Assembly (NCBI GenBank): GCA_049324535.1 | Contig: JBMOOG010000012.1 | Span: 1 to 64,000, forward strand | Origin: JBMOOG01 sp049324535 | GTDB lineage: Bacteria; Pseudomonadota; Alphaproteobacteria; Rhodobacterales; Rhodobacteraceae | Length of the DNA: 64,000 nucleotides | Direction of reading: 5' to 3' | Shown here: positions 41,269 through 50,658 of the stretch, piece after piece | Layout: each line of letters starts with the position of its first letter | Numbering within the stretch: position 1 is the stretch's first letter | Program-made: the position numbers and the translations under genes | Notes under the pieces: generated by a model | Seen by the model: the letters and a program-made list of their open reading frames with translations, nothing else | What the model was told of the DNA's origin: nothing | Databases searched by the model: none

Positions 41269-42876
41269 CTATCCGCGCAGATCGCGGCGCAGGATCTTGC
41301 CGGTCGCGGTCATCGGCAGACGGTCGCGCCGCTCGAACTGGCGCGGCACCAGATGCGGGCTCAGCCGTTCGCGCACCCGCGCGGCCAGCGTCTCGGGCAG
41401 GCCCTCCCATTGCGCGCCCTCGCGCAGGACGACAAAGGCCTTGATCGCCTCGCCGCGGACCGCATCCGGCACGCCGACGCAGGCGGCCATCACCACGTCC
41501 GGATGCCCGGTCAGGCAGTTCTCGATCTCGGACGGGCCGACGCGGTAGCCGGCCGAGGCGATGATGTCGTCGTCGCGCGCCACATAGGCCAGGTAGCCCT
41601 CGGCATCGCGGCGGCCGAGGTCTCCGGTGCGCATCCAGTCGCCCGCGAACTTCGCCGCCGTGGCCTCCGGCCGGCCGAGATAGCCGAGAAACATCGCGGG
41701 ATGGCCCCGCCGGACCGCGATCTCGCCCAGCGCGCCCTCCGCCACCGGCCCGCCGTCGGGACCGATCACCGCGACCTCGGCCCCGGGGCTGGCCCGGCCC
41801 ATCCAGCCGGGATGCGTCGCAAACAGCCCTTCGGCCGAGGACACCACCAGGTTGCACTCGGTCTGGCCATAGATCTCGTTGATCGGCGCCCCGAGCGCGC
41901 TCCGCCCCCAGTCGAGCATGTCCGCCCCGAGACTCTCGCCCCCCGATGCCACCGCCCGCACCCGCAGCCCCCCGGGAACCCGCGCGCCGCGCATGAGCTT
42001 CAGCGCCGTCGGCGGCAGGAACAGGTTGGTCACACCCTCGTCGCGGATCAGCCGGAACGCCGCGTCCGCGTCGAACTTGCGCATCCGCCGGGCGACGACC
42101 GGCACGCCGTGGTAGAGGCAGGGCATGGCCAGATCCATCAGCCCGCCGATCCAGGCCCAGTCGGCCGGGGTCCAGCCGACCGCGCCGGTCCGCGGGAACA
42201 ACCCCTGCGAGACCTCGACATTCGGCAGGTGCCCCAGAAGGAAGCGGTGCGCGTGCAAGACGCCCTTCGGCGCACCGGTGGTGCCCGATGTGTAGATCAG
42301 GATCGCAGGGTCCTCGGCGGCGGTGTCGCAGGGCGCCGTCAGGGGCGCGGCCCGCGCGATCTCGGCCCAGAAGTCGCGGATAGGAGCCGGCCCTCCACCC
42401 ACGACGATCACCTCGGCCAGATCCGGCAAGGCCGGCCGCAGCGCCTCGATCTTCGCGATGCCGTCGCCATCGGTCACCACCACCCGCGCCTTCGCGTCCC
42501 CCAGCCGGTAGGCCAGCGCCTCGGGGCCGAACAGGGAAAAGAGCGGCAGCGACACCGCGCCGAGCTTCATCGCCGCGAAATGCGCGATCATCACCTCGGG
42601 GCCCTGCGGCAGCAGCAGGGCCACGACCGCCCCGCGCCCCAGGCCGCGGGCGGCCAAGGCCGAGGCCAGCCGGTCCGAGGCGTCCTTGAGCGCGCCATAG
42701 GTCCAGTCCCGGCCCTCGCCCGTCTCGGGCCGGTGCCGGATCGCCACGCGGCCCGGATCGGCGGCGGCCCAGTCGTCGCAGCAGGCGGTCGCGATGTTGA
42801 ATCGCGCCGGGATCCGCCAGCGGAAATCGCGGCGGATCGTCGCCCAGTCGGTTCCAAGGATCAGCCTGCGGTCCAT
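41269..42876 (-). CDS. AMP-dependent acyl-CoA synthetase
   Basis: The 535-aa adenylate-forming enzyme activates a carboxylic acid to its CoA thioester. Motifs: the P-loop-like ILIYTSGTTGAPKGVLHAHR, INEIYGQTECNLVVS (A5), DWMRTGDLGRRDAEGYLAYV (A7/A8 hinge), and the catalytic Lys near the end in MTATGKILRRDLRG. It is more like acetyl/medium-chain acyl-CoA synthetases (PrpE/ACSM type) than long-chain ones. The substrate cannot be told. The start is at ATG 42874-42876, divergent from moaA. Confidence 0.88.
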   Translation of the reverse strand: MDRRLILGTDWATIRRDFRWRIPARFNIATACCDDWAAADPGRVAIRHRPETGEGRDWTYGALKDASDRLASALAARGLGRGAVVALLLPQGPEVMIAHFAAMKLGAVSLPLFSLFGPEALAYRLGDAKARVVVTDGDGIAKIEALRPALPDLAEVIVVGGGPAPIRDFWAEIARAAPLTAPCDTAAEDPAILIYTSGTTGAPKGVLHAHRFLLGHLPNVEVSQGLFPRTGAVGWTPADWAWIGGLMDLAMPCLYHGVPVVARRMRKFDADAAFRLIRDEGVTNLFLPPTALKLMRGARVPGGLRVRAVASGGESLGADMLDWGRSALGAPINEIYGQTECNLVVSSAEGLFATHPGWMGRASPGAEVAVIGPDGGPVAEGALGEIAVRRGHPAMFLGYLGRPEATAAKFAGDWMRTGDLGRRDAEGYLAYVARDDDIIASAGYRVGPSEIENCLTGHPDVVMAACVGVPDAVRGEAIKAFVVLREGAQWEGLPETLAARVRERLSPHLVPRQFERRDRLPMTATGKILRRDLRG

Positions 42877-42967
42877 GCGCCTCCCCTTCCGACCGAACCC
42901 CATCGCGCCGGCCGCGGCCTGTCAAGCCACCTTGCGGGCGCGCCCTCCTCCTCCTATCGTGCACCCC

Positions 42968-43969
42968 ATGACCCCGCTGATTGACCCCTTCGCCCGCGCG
43001 ATCACCTACCTGCGCGTCTCGGTGACAGACCGCTGCGATTTCCGCTGCACCTACTGCATGTCGGAGCACATGCAGTTCCTGCCGAAGAAGGATCTCCTCA
43101 CGCTGGAGGAACTTGACCGGCTCTGTTCGGCCTTCATCGGGCTCGGCGTGCAGAAGCTGCGCATCACCGGGGGCGAGCCGCTGGTGCGCCGCGACATCAT
43201 GACCTTCTTCCGCTCGGTCTCGCGCCATCTCGGCACCGGCGCGCTGAAGGAGCTGACGCTGACCACCAACGGCAGCCAGCTTGCGCGCTTTGCCGACGAC
43301 CTTGCGGCCTGCGGGATCCGGCGGGTCAACGTGTCGCTCGACACGCTCGATCCGTCGAAATTCGCGACGATCACCCGCTGGGGCAGGCTCGCGCCGGTGC
43401 TCGACGGAATCCGCGCCGCGAAGGCCGCGGGGATGCGGGTCAAGATCAACGCGGTGGCGCTCAAGGGCTTCAACGAGGACGAGCTCTTTGCGATGGTCGA
43501 ATGGTGCACGGCCGAAGACCACGACCTCACCTTCATCGAGGTGATGCCGATGGGCGAGATGGGCGAGGAGCTGAGGCTCGACCAGTACTGGGCGCTTTCG
43601 GACCTGCGGGCGCGGCTGGCCAAGCAGTACACGCTGACCGATCTGGCCGAGCGCACCGGCGGCCCCGCCCGCTATGTGCGGCTCGAGGAGACCGGCCAGA
43701 AGATCGGCTTCATCACCCCGCTCACCCACAACTTCTGCGAAAGCTGCAACCGGGTGCGCGTGACCTGCACCGGTGAACTCTACATGTGCCTCGGCCAGGA
43801 GGACCGCGCCGACCTGCGCGCGCCGCTGCGCGCCAGCCCCGCGGACGACCGGCTGGTCGATGCGATCCGCGCGGCGATCACCCGCAAGCCCAAGGGGCAC
43901 GACTTCGACTATTCCCGGCGGCATGTCGCAGGCCAGGTCAGCCGCCACATGAGCCACACCGGCGGGTGA
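42968..43969 (+). CDS. moaA: GTP 3',8-cyclase (molybdenum cofactor synthesis)
   Basis: The 333-aa radical-SAM enzyme catalyses the first step of molybdopterin synthesis from GTP. The N-terminal cluster motif is TDRCDFRCTYCMSE (C-x3-C-x2-C). The C-terminal cluster is NFCESCNRVRVTCTGELYMC, and the protein ends in the functionally important Gly-Gly (SHTGG). ITGGEPLVRRDI and TLTTNGSQLARF are SAM-binding segments. No other moa genes are adjacent. Confidence 0.97.
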   Translation: MTPLIDPFARAITYLRVSVTDRCDFRCTYCMSEHMQFLPKKDLLTLEELDRLCSAFIGLGVQKLRITGGEPLVRRDIMTFFRSVSRHLGTGALKELTLTTNGSQLARFADDLAACGIRRVNVSLDTLDPSKFATITRWGRLAPVLDGIRAAKAAGMRVKINAVALKGFNEDELFAMVEWCTAEDHDLTFIEVMPMGEMGEELRLDQYWALSDLRARLAKQYTLTDLAERTGGPARYVRLEETGQKIGFITPLTHNFCESCNRVRVTCTGELYMCLGQEDRADLRAPLRASPADDRLVDAIRAAITRKPKGHDFDYSRRHVAGQVSRHMSHTGG

Positions 43970-43976
43970 CCCGGCG

Positions 43977-44183
43977 ATGGCTCCGGCCGCCCGGCGTATC
44001 GCGGCGGCGGCCCTGGGCATGGCCGATTTCTTTGCCTTCGACTGCGGCGCGACCTGGAAGACGGGCGAGGCCCTTGGGGAACGCCTGGCACGTGACGGGG
44101 CGGCGCCCCTTTTCTGTGCGATTGCCACCGGCCTCTATCTCGCGCTAATCCTGAGGCAGGTCCGCCGCGCCGCGCGGCCCTGA
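43977..44183 (+). CDS. Small hypothetical protein with one C-terminal helix (68 aa)
   Basis: The 68-aa frame starts 7 bp after the moaA stop. It has an Ala-rich N-terminus, a polar middle (FDCGATWKTGEALGERLARD) and a hydrophobic helix (about 44-60) ending in a basic tail. Third-position GC is high, like its neighbours, which favours a real gene, but I know no family and the ribosome site is weak. Confidence 0.45.
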   Translation: MAPAARRIAAAALGMADFFAFDCGATWKTGEALGERLARDGAAPLFCAIATGLYLALILRQVRRAARP

Positions 44184-44231
44184 CGGGCACGGCAACGGCG
44201 CGGCGGCTGTCCGAGGCAGGAGGTCGGCCCG

Positions 44232-44639
44232 TTGTTCCAGCACATTCTCGTCACCGTGGCCTTCGATCAGGACCACGATCCGTCGCGCGCGCTTGCGACC
44301 GCCCGGTCGATCCTCGGGCCGAAGGGCCGGATCACCGTCATGCATGTCATGCCCAGCGTGCCTCCCTTCGCGATCAAATACATGCCCGAAGGCTATGACG
44401 CCGAGCTGCGCGACACGGTTCGGGGCGAGCTCGACCGTCTGGCCGAGTCGGTGCCCGGCGGCGAGGGCGTGCTGCACGACGGCGATGCGGCGACCGAGAT
44501 CCTCGCCTATGCCGCCGGCCACGGTGTCGATTGCATCGTGATCGCGTCGCACCGTCCGGGGATGCGCGATTTCCTTCTGGGCTCGACCGCCTCGCGGGTG
44601 GTGCGCCACGCCCAATGCTCGGTCATGGTGCTGCGTTAG
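44232..44639 (+). CDS. Universal stress protein, UspA family, TTG start
   Basis: The 135-aa single-domain protein begins MFQHILVTVAFDQDHDPSRA, with ITVMHVMPSVPP and DCIVIASHRPGMRDFLLGST leading to a C-terminus SRVVRHAQCSVMVLR. The Gly-rich/GS nucleotide-binding pattern matches ATP-binding Usp proteins. An AGGAGG ribosome site 8 nt before TTG (44232-44234) decides this start. It is convergent with the degenerate receiver gene, overlapping it by 4 bp. Confidence 0.9.
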   Translation: MFQHILVTVAFDQDHDPSRALATARSILGPKGRITVMHVMPSVPPFAIKYMPEGYDAELRDTVRGELDRLAESVPGGEGVLHDGDAATEILAYAAGHGVDCIVIASHRPGMRDFLLGSTASRVVRHAQCSVMVLR

Positions 44640-45007
44640 GGGGCCGGCCGCGCGCAACCGATCGCGCGCAGCGCCTCCTCGATGGTCGCGGAGGTGAAGG
44701 GCTGGTCGAGCACGAGCCAGCCGCGATCGCGCGCCGCCTCGGGCGTCAGCGACGCTCCGACCAGAAGCAGCCGGCCGCCGGCCTTCGCGACCTGAGCGGC
44801 AAGCCCGCTGTCCTCGACCGCCGCGACCGGGGCGCGCACGATGGCCGCACAGAGCCGTGCCGTTCCCTCCAGAAGGCGCGCCGCCTCCTCGGGCGAGGCG
44901 GCCATCGAGAGGTCCGCCGGTCCGCAGTCGCGGATCGATTCGGCGAGGTCGAGCGCGATGAAGGGATCGGACTCGACGATCAGGACGCGCGGCGGTTCGT
45001 TGTGCAT
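44636..45007 (-). CDS. Receiver-like (CheY-fold) protein lacking phosphoacceptor residues
   Basis: The 123-aa protein fits the receiver fold: PRVLIVESDPFIALDLAESI for strand 1 and the acidic pocket, LLLVGASLTPEAARDRG near strand 4, and the final VLDQPFTSATIEEALRAI. The strand-3 position that normally holds the phosphorylated Asp reads CAAIVRAPVA, with no Asp. The conserved Lys before Pro-Phe is Gln (QPF). It is therefore probably not regulated by phosphorylation, or it is a pseudo-receiver. It is divergent from the Crp/Fnr gene. Confidence 0.78.
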   Translation of the reverse strand: MHNEPPRVLIVESDPFIALDLAESIRDCGPADLSMAASPEEAARLLEGTARLCAAIVRAPVAAVEDSGLAAQVAKAGGRLLLVGASLTPEAARDRGWLVLDQPFTSATIEEALRAIGCARPAP

Positions 45008-45141
45008 GGTCTTCCTTCGGGCAGCATCGGGCGGACAGCGCCGCCGCCCCTTATGGAACCGGAACGGCGCGGCGGCATTAAACTGCGACATAGAGCACGC
45101 CGATCACCGTCACCCTTGTTCACCCTTGCGCGAGCGTCCCG

Positions 45142-45870
45142 ATGCCCACGGATTGCCGAACCTGCCTCCTGCGCCAGCGGCCCTGCTTTCACCGGATGAG
45201 CGAATCCGAGGTCGCCTTCATGGACCGGTTCAAGATCGACGAGATCGCGGTTCCCCCCGGCGGCGCCATCCAGTTGCAGGGCCACCCGACGGGCCGGCTC
45301 TACACCGTCCTGTCGGGGATGGGACTGCGCTGCGTGACGCTCGAGGACGGACGGCGGCAGGTGGTGAACTTCGCGCTGCCCGGCGACCTGATCGGTCTCA
45401 ACAGCGCGCTGACCGGCGAGGCCCGGGCCTCGGCCGAGGCGACGACGCCGATGCGGCTGTGCGTCTTCGACCGCCACCGCCTGTGGGGCCTGTTCCGGGA
45501 TCACCCCGAGCGGGCCTTCGCCCTGACCTGGGCCGCGGCGCAGGAGGAACACTTCCTCGGCGAGGCGCTGGCGACGCTGGGCCAGAGAACCGCGACCGAG
45601 GCCGTCGCCTGGGCGCTGGCGGTGCTGGACCGGCGCCTGCGCGACCTCGGGATGGACTCGGGCGGGTCGGTGCCCCTGCCCTATCGCCAGCAGGATCTGG
45701 CGGATGCGCTGGGGCTGTCGCTCGTCCACACCAACAAGACGCTTGCGGCGCTGCGCGCCCGCGGCCTCGCCGACTGGCGGGGCGGCCGGCTCACCGTTCC
45801 CGACCGCGAGGCGCTGGAAACCGTGGCGAAGGCGCCCGAGGCGGGCAGCCGTGTCCGTCCGATCCTCTAG
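45142..45870 (+). CDS. Crp/Fnr-family transcriptional regulator with N-terminal Cys cluster
   Basis: The 242-aa protein starts with three clustered cysteines (MPTDCRTCLLRQRPCF; Cys5, 8, 15), reminiscent of FNR iron-sulfur ligands. A cyclic-nucleotide-like beta-roll (RQVVNFALPGDLIGLNSAL), a further Cys in MRLCVFDRH, a dimer helix and a C-terminal winged helix (RQQDLADALGLSLVHTNKTL) follow. The helix-turn-helix differs from canonical FNR (no E-x3-SR), so its DNA site may not be the FNR box. I do not equate it with FnrL. It may control the neighbouring Usp or receiver genes. Confidence 0.87.
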   Translation: MPTDCRTCLLRQRPCFHRMSESEVAFMDRFKIDEIAVPPGGAIQLQGHPTGRLYTVLSGMGLRCVTLEDGRRQVVNFALPGDLIGLNSALTGEARASAEATTPMRLCVFDRHRLWGLFRDHPERAFALTWAAAQEEHFLGEALATLGQRTATEAVAWALAVLDRRLRDLGMDSGGSVPLPYRQQDLADALGLSLVHTNKTLAALRARGLADWRGGRLTVPDREALETVAKAPEAGSRVRPIL

Positions 45871-45894
45871 CCGGCGTGGCCCCGCGGCGCGCCC

Positions 45895-47061
45895 TCAGGC
45901 CGCCGGCATCCGGGTCTCGACCATGCCCGCGTACCAGCTCGATCCGAAGGGTATCGCGTTGTCGTCGAAGTTGTAGGCGGGATGGTGCACCATGGCCGTG
46001 TCGCCGTTGCCGACGAAGATGTAGGCCCCCGGGCGCTCGTTCAGCATGAACGAGAAATCCTCGGCCCCCATGAGCGGTGCGGTGTCGGTGTTGACATGGC
46101 CCGACACGGCCTGCGCCACGGCCGCGGCGAATTCGGTGTTCTCGGGCGTGTTCATGGTCACGGGATAGCCGCGCTGGTAATCGACCGCCGCGGTCGCGCC
46201 GAAGGTCGCCGCCGTGCCTTCTGCGATCGCCTTGACGCGCGCCTCGACGAAATCCTGCACGCCGGGGTCCATGGTGCGCACCGTGCCCTTCAGGAGGACC
46301 GTCTGCGGGATGACGTTGTGCGCCTCGGATTCGGTGCGGAAGGTGCAGATCGAGACCACCACCTGCTTGAGCGGATCGACGTTGCGCGAGGCGATCGACT
46401 GCATCGCGACGACGATATGGGCCGCGACCAGGGTGGTGTCGATGCAGTCGTGGGGCTTCGCGGCGTGGCCGCCCTTGCCGGTGACGACGATCTCGAACTG
46501 GTCGGCCGCGGCCATCATCGCGCCGGGCCGGATTGCGAAATGGCCGACCGGAATCCCCGGCATGTTGTGCATGCCATAGACCTCCTGAATGCCGAAGCGG
46601 TCCATCAGGCCGTCGTTGACCATCTCGCGCCCGCCGCCGCCGCCCTCTTCGGCGGGCTGGAAGATCACCACCGCGGTGCCGTCGAAATTGCGGGTCTCGG
46701 CCAGGTATTTCGCCGCACCCAGCAGCATCGAGGTGTGCCCGTCATGGCCGCAGGCGTGCATCTTGCCGGGGGTCTTCGACGCGTAGGGCAGCCCGGTCGC
46801 CTCGTGGATCGGCAGGGCGTCCATGTCGGCGCGCAGCCCGATGACGCGGCCGCGCGTGTCGGTCTTGCCGCGGATCACGCCGACGACGCCGGTCCGTCCG
46901 ATGCCCTCGACCACCTCGTCGCAGCCGAAGTCGCGCAGAAGGGCCGCCACCTTGCCGGCCGTGCGCTGCACGTCGAACTGCAGCTCGGGATGTTCATGGA
47001 AATCGCGCCGCCAGGCGGCAATCTCCGGCAGAAGCTCGGCAAATCGGTTCTTTACGGGCAT
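45895..47061 (-). CDS. M20-family amidohydrolase (hippurate hydrolase-like)
   Basis: The 388-aa zinc peptidase of the M20D group. It has the RRDFHEHPELQFDV N-terminus, GLRADMDALPIHEATGLPY, metal residues in MHACGHDGHTSMLLGAA and FQPAEEGGGGGREM, and LMGAEDFSFMLNERPGAYIF. The family hydrolyses N-acyl amino acids or amides (hippurate, indole-acetyl amino acids, N-acetyl-diaminopimelate). The neighbouring ArgE-like enzyme and the peptide ABC transporter suggest use of imported acylated amino acids or peptides. The start is at ATG 47059-47061. Confidence 0.9.
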   Translation of the reverse strand: MPVKNRFAELLPEIAAWRRDFHEHPELQFDVQRTAGKVAALLRDFGCDEVVEGIGRTGVVGVIRGKTDTRGRVIGLRADMDALPIHEATGLPYASKTPGKMHACGHDGHTSMLLGAAKYLAETRNFDGTAVVIFQPAEEGGGGGREMVNDGLMDRFGIQEVYGMHNMPGIPVGHFAIRPGAMMAAADQFEIVVTGKGGHAAKPHDCIDTTLVAAHIVVAMQSIASRNVDPLKQVVVSICTFRTESEAHNVIPQTVLLKGTVRTMDPGVQDFVEARVKAIAEGTAATFGATAAVDYQRGYPVTMNTPENTEFAAAVAQAVSGHVNTDTAPLMGAEDFSFMLNERPGAYIFVGNGDTAMVHHPAYNFDDNAIPFGSSWYAGMVETRMPAA

Positions 47062-47205
47062 CGGGGGGTCTCCTTGTCGCGGGCCGCGCGGGCGGGGCTC
47101 CGTCCTGCGCCCATGGTCAGCCCGTTTCGGCGGCGCCCGCAACCCCAAAAGCGACGCCGGTCGCGACCGGGCGCACGAGCGGTTCCGCCGGGGCCGGGCG
47201 CCGGG

Positions 47206-48366
47206 TCAGACGGCGAGCTCGGCCACGAGGTCGCGCATGAACCTCTGACCCGCCTCGAATTCCGAGACCTCGAGGTATTCGTCTGGCTGATGGGCCTGCG
47301 CGATGTCGCCCGGCCCGCAGACCACCGTCGAATAGCCGGCCGCCTGGAACTGGCCGGCCTCGGTGCCGTAGCTCACCACATGGGTTCCGTTGTCGCCGGT
47401 CAGCCGGCGCACCAGCCGCTCGGCGGCGCCGTCGGCTTCGGGCACCAGCGGCGGGACGGTGAAGAACGGCTCGAGCGTGATCCCCGCCTCCGGGTGGATC
47501 CGCCGCATCGCCGCGGTCAGACGGTCGGCCTCGGCCGCGACCCGCGCGGCCCAGTCGGCGACGCTCTCGCCGGGCACGACGCGGAACTCGATGGCGAAGT
47601 CGCAGCGCGCCGCGGTGATGTTGTGCGCCGTGCCGCCCTCGATCATGCCGACATGCAGCGTCGTCCAGGGCGGATCGAATCGCGACGCCAGCGCCGAGGG
47701 GGGACGCGCCGCGCTTTCGGCGTTGCGATCGTTCGCCCACTGGATCAGCCGCGCGCCCTCCATGATCGCGCTCACCCCCTTGTGGATGAGCGAGGAATGC
47801 ACCTCGTGGCCGCGGACACGGACGAAAAAGCCGCTGCCGCCCTTGTGGCCGGTCACCGCCTTCATCCGCGATGGCTCGCCCACGACGACCGCGGCCGCGC
47901 GGGGCAGGCGCGCGGCCATTTCCTGCACCATCGGGATGCAGGCGACGCAGCCGACCTCCTCGTCATAGGAAAAGGCCAGTTGCAGCGGCCGCTTCACCCC
48001 GGCCTTCAGCGCCATGGGCACGGCGGCCAGCATCAGCGCGAGGAACCCCTTCATGTCGCAGGTGCCGCGCCCGTAGAGGCGCCCGTCGCGCTCGGTCACG
48101 GTCCAGGGGTCCGAGGTCCAGGTCTGCCCGTCCACGGGAACCACGTCCGTATGCCCCGACAGCAGGACCCCGCCGGCGACCGACGGCCCGACCTCGGCGT
48201 AGAGCGAGGCCTTGCGGCCCGTCGGATCCGGCACCCGACGCGACTCGATGCCGAAACCGGCGAGGTAGCGCTCGACCCATGCGACGAGATCGAGGTTGCT
48301 GTCCCGGCTGACGGTCGGGAAGGCCACGAGGCGCTCGAGAATCTGCCGCGCCGAAAGCTCTGTCAT
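47206..48366 (-). CDS. argE: Acetylornithine deacetylase-like M20 peptidase
   Basis: The 386-aa zinc enzyme of the ArgE group. It shows LLSGHTDVVPVDGQTWTSDP and YGRGTCDMKGFLALMLAAVP (bridging Asp and catalytic base region), FSYDEEVGCVACIP with the Glu pair, and a C-terminal AQAHQPDEYLEVSEFEAG with the last His ligand. It would deacetylate N-acetylornithine in arginine synthesis. Since many alphaproteobacteria recycle the acetyl group through ArgJ, a catabolic deacylase role next to the transporter is also possible. Confidence 0.87.
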   Translation of the reverse strand: MTELSARQILERLVAFPTVSRDSNLDLVAWVERYLAGFGIESRRVPDPTGRKASLYAEVGPSVAGGVLLSGHTDVVPVDGQTWTSDPWTVTERDGRLYGRGTCDMKGFLALMLAAVPMALKAGVKRPLQLAFSYDEEVGCVACIPMVQEMAARLPRAAAVVVGEPSRMKAVTGHKGGSGFFVRVRGHEVHSSLIHKGVSAIMEGARLIQWANDRNAESAARPPSALASRFDPPWTTLHVGMIEGGTAHNITAARCDFAIEFRVVPGESVADWAARVAAEADRLTAAMRRIHPEAGITLEPFFTVPPLVPEADGAAERLVRRLTGDNGTHVVSYGTEAGQFQAAGYSTVVCGPGDIAQAHQPDEYLEVSEFEAGQRFMRDLVAELAV

Positions 48367-48431
48367 CCCGATCCTCCTGCCCCCGCCTGTTCCCCGCCAC
48401 CCTGTCGCGACGGCGCGGCAGGGTCAAGCGA

Positions 48432-48465
48432 CCGGCAGATTGCCTGATCCGTCCGGCAGATTGCC
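48432..48465. promoter_or_regulatory. Two 13-bp direct repeats spaced 21 bp upstream of the peptide transporter
   Basis: CCGGCAGATTGCC occurs identically at 48432-48444 and 48453-48465, start-to-start 21 bp (two helical turns), so a dimeric or tandem regulator could bind one face of the DNA. The sites lie in the 230-bp divergent region between argE and the transporter, about 65-80 bp before a promoter-like stretch (TTGCCC at 48501, TAACAC at 48523). Confidence 0.6.
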
Positions 48466-48596
48466 AGGTTGCCGCAGGGACGGGACATCATTTTTCAGTG
48501 TTGCCCGGCGGTCAAATATCGCTAACACTCGCGCAAATCCGCCCCACGAGGGCCGGGCATAAAAGCAAAACAATAACAACCGACTGGGAGCGCCGT

Positions 48597-49593
48597 ATGC
48601 CCGATGGGGGCCAGCCCGTCCTCGATGTCCGGGACCTGAAGACCGTTTTCAGGACCCGCGGCGGCGAGGTGCACGCCGTCAACTCGGTGAGTTTCGATCT
48701 CCGGCCCGGCGAGCTTCTGGGCGTCGTCGGCGAAAGCGGCTCGGGGAAATCGGTGACGATGATGTCGCTGCTGGGGCTGCTGCCGTCGCCGCCGGCGGAT
48801 GTGCGCCAGGGCGAGGTCCGCTTCGAGGGAACCGACCTGCTGCGCTGCACGCCCGAGCATCTGCGCGCGGTCCGCGGCGGGCGCATCGGGTTCATCTTCC
48901 AGGACCCGATGACCAGCCTCAACCCGGTGTTCACGGTGGGCTTCCAGATCATGGAGCCGCTGCGCCGCCACATGGGCATGACCCGCGAGCAGGCCCGCAA
49001 GCGCGCGCAGGAGCTGCTGGAGCTGGTCGGCATTCCGGCGGCCCGGCAGCGGCTGAACGACTATCCGCACCAGTTCTCGGGCGGCATGCGGCAGCGGGTG
49101 ATGATCGCGATCGCCCTCGCCTGCGACCCGAAGGTGCTGATCGCGGACGAACCGACGACCGCGCTTGACGTGACCATCCAGGCGCAAATCCTCGAGCTGG
49201 TGCGCGACCTGCGCCAGAAGCTCGGCATGGCGATCATCTGGATCACCCACGACCTGGGCGTGATCGCCGGCATCGCCGACCGGGTGATGGTGATGTATGG
49301 CGGCCAGGTCGTCGAGATGGCCCCGGTCAAGGAGCTGTTCGCCCGTCCGCGGCACCCCTACACCCAGGCGCTGCTCAAGACCATTCCCTCGGTGCGCGGT
49401 GAACGCACGGCCAGGCTGTCGGTCATCGAGGGCCAGCCGCCGATCCTGACCGAAGCGCCGCGGTCCTGCTCCTTCCGCGCCCGCTGCATCCACGCCTTCG
49501 ACCGCTGCGCGAAGGAGAACCCGCCGCTCGAGGAACGCGCGCCCGGTCATTTCGCCGCCTGCTTCTGGGCCGGGACGCAGAACGGGGTCCGCC

Positions 49594-49601
<8 letters not shown>
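48597..49601 (+). CDS. Oligopeptide ABC transporter ATP-binding protein (DppD-type)
   Basis: The 334-aa ATPase. It shows Walker A VVGESGSGKSVTMMSLLGLL, FQDPMTSLNPVFTVG, the ABC signature FSGGMRQRVMIAIALACDPK, Walker B VLIADEPTTALDVTIQAQIL and the His switch IWITHDLGVIAG. The C-terminal oligopeptide/dipeptide domain has RHPYTQALLKTIPSVRGER and a Cys pattern (CSFRARCIHAFDRCA) that can hold an iron-sulfur cluster in the family. The ATG at 48597 is behind GGGAG. It is the first gene of a five-gene operon. Confidence 0.93.

Positions 49602-50654
<1,053 letters not shown>

Positions 50655-50658
<4 letters not shown>

Noticed and set aside
45142..45870. Naming the Crp/Fnr gene fnrL
   Set aside because: The cysteine spacing and recognition helix differ from FnrL as I know it, so only the family level is supported, even though an FNR box occurs elsewhere in the window.
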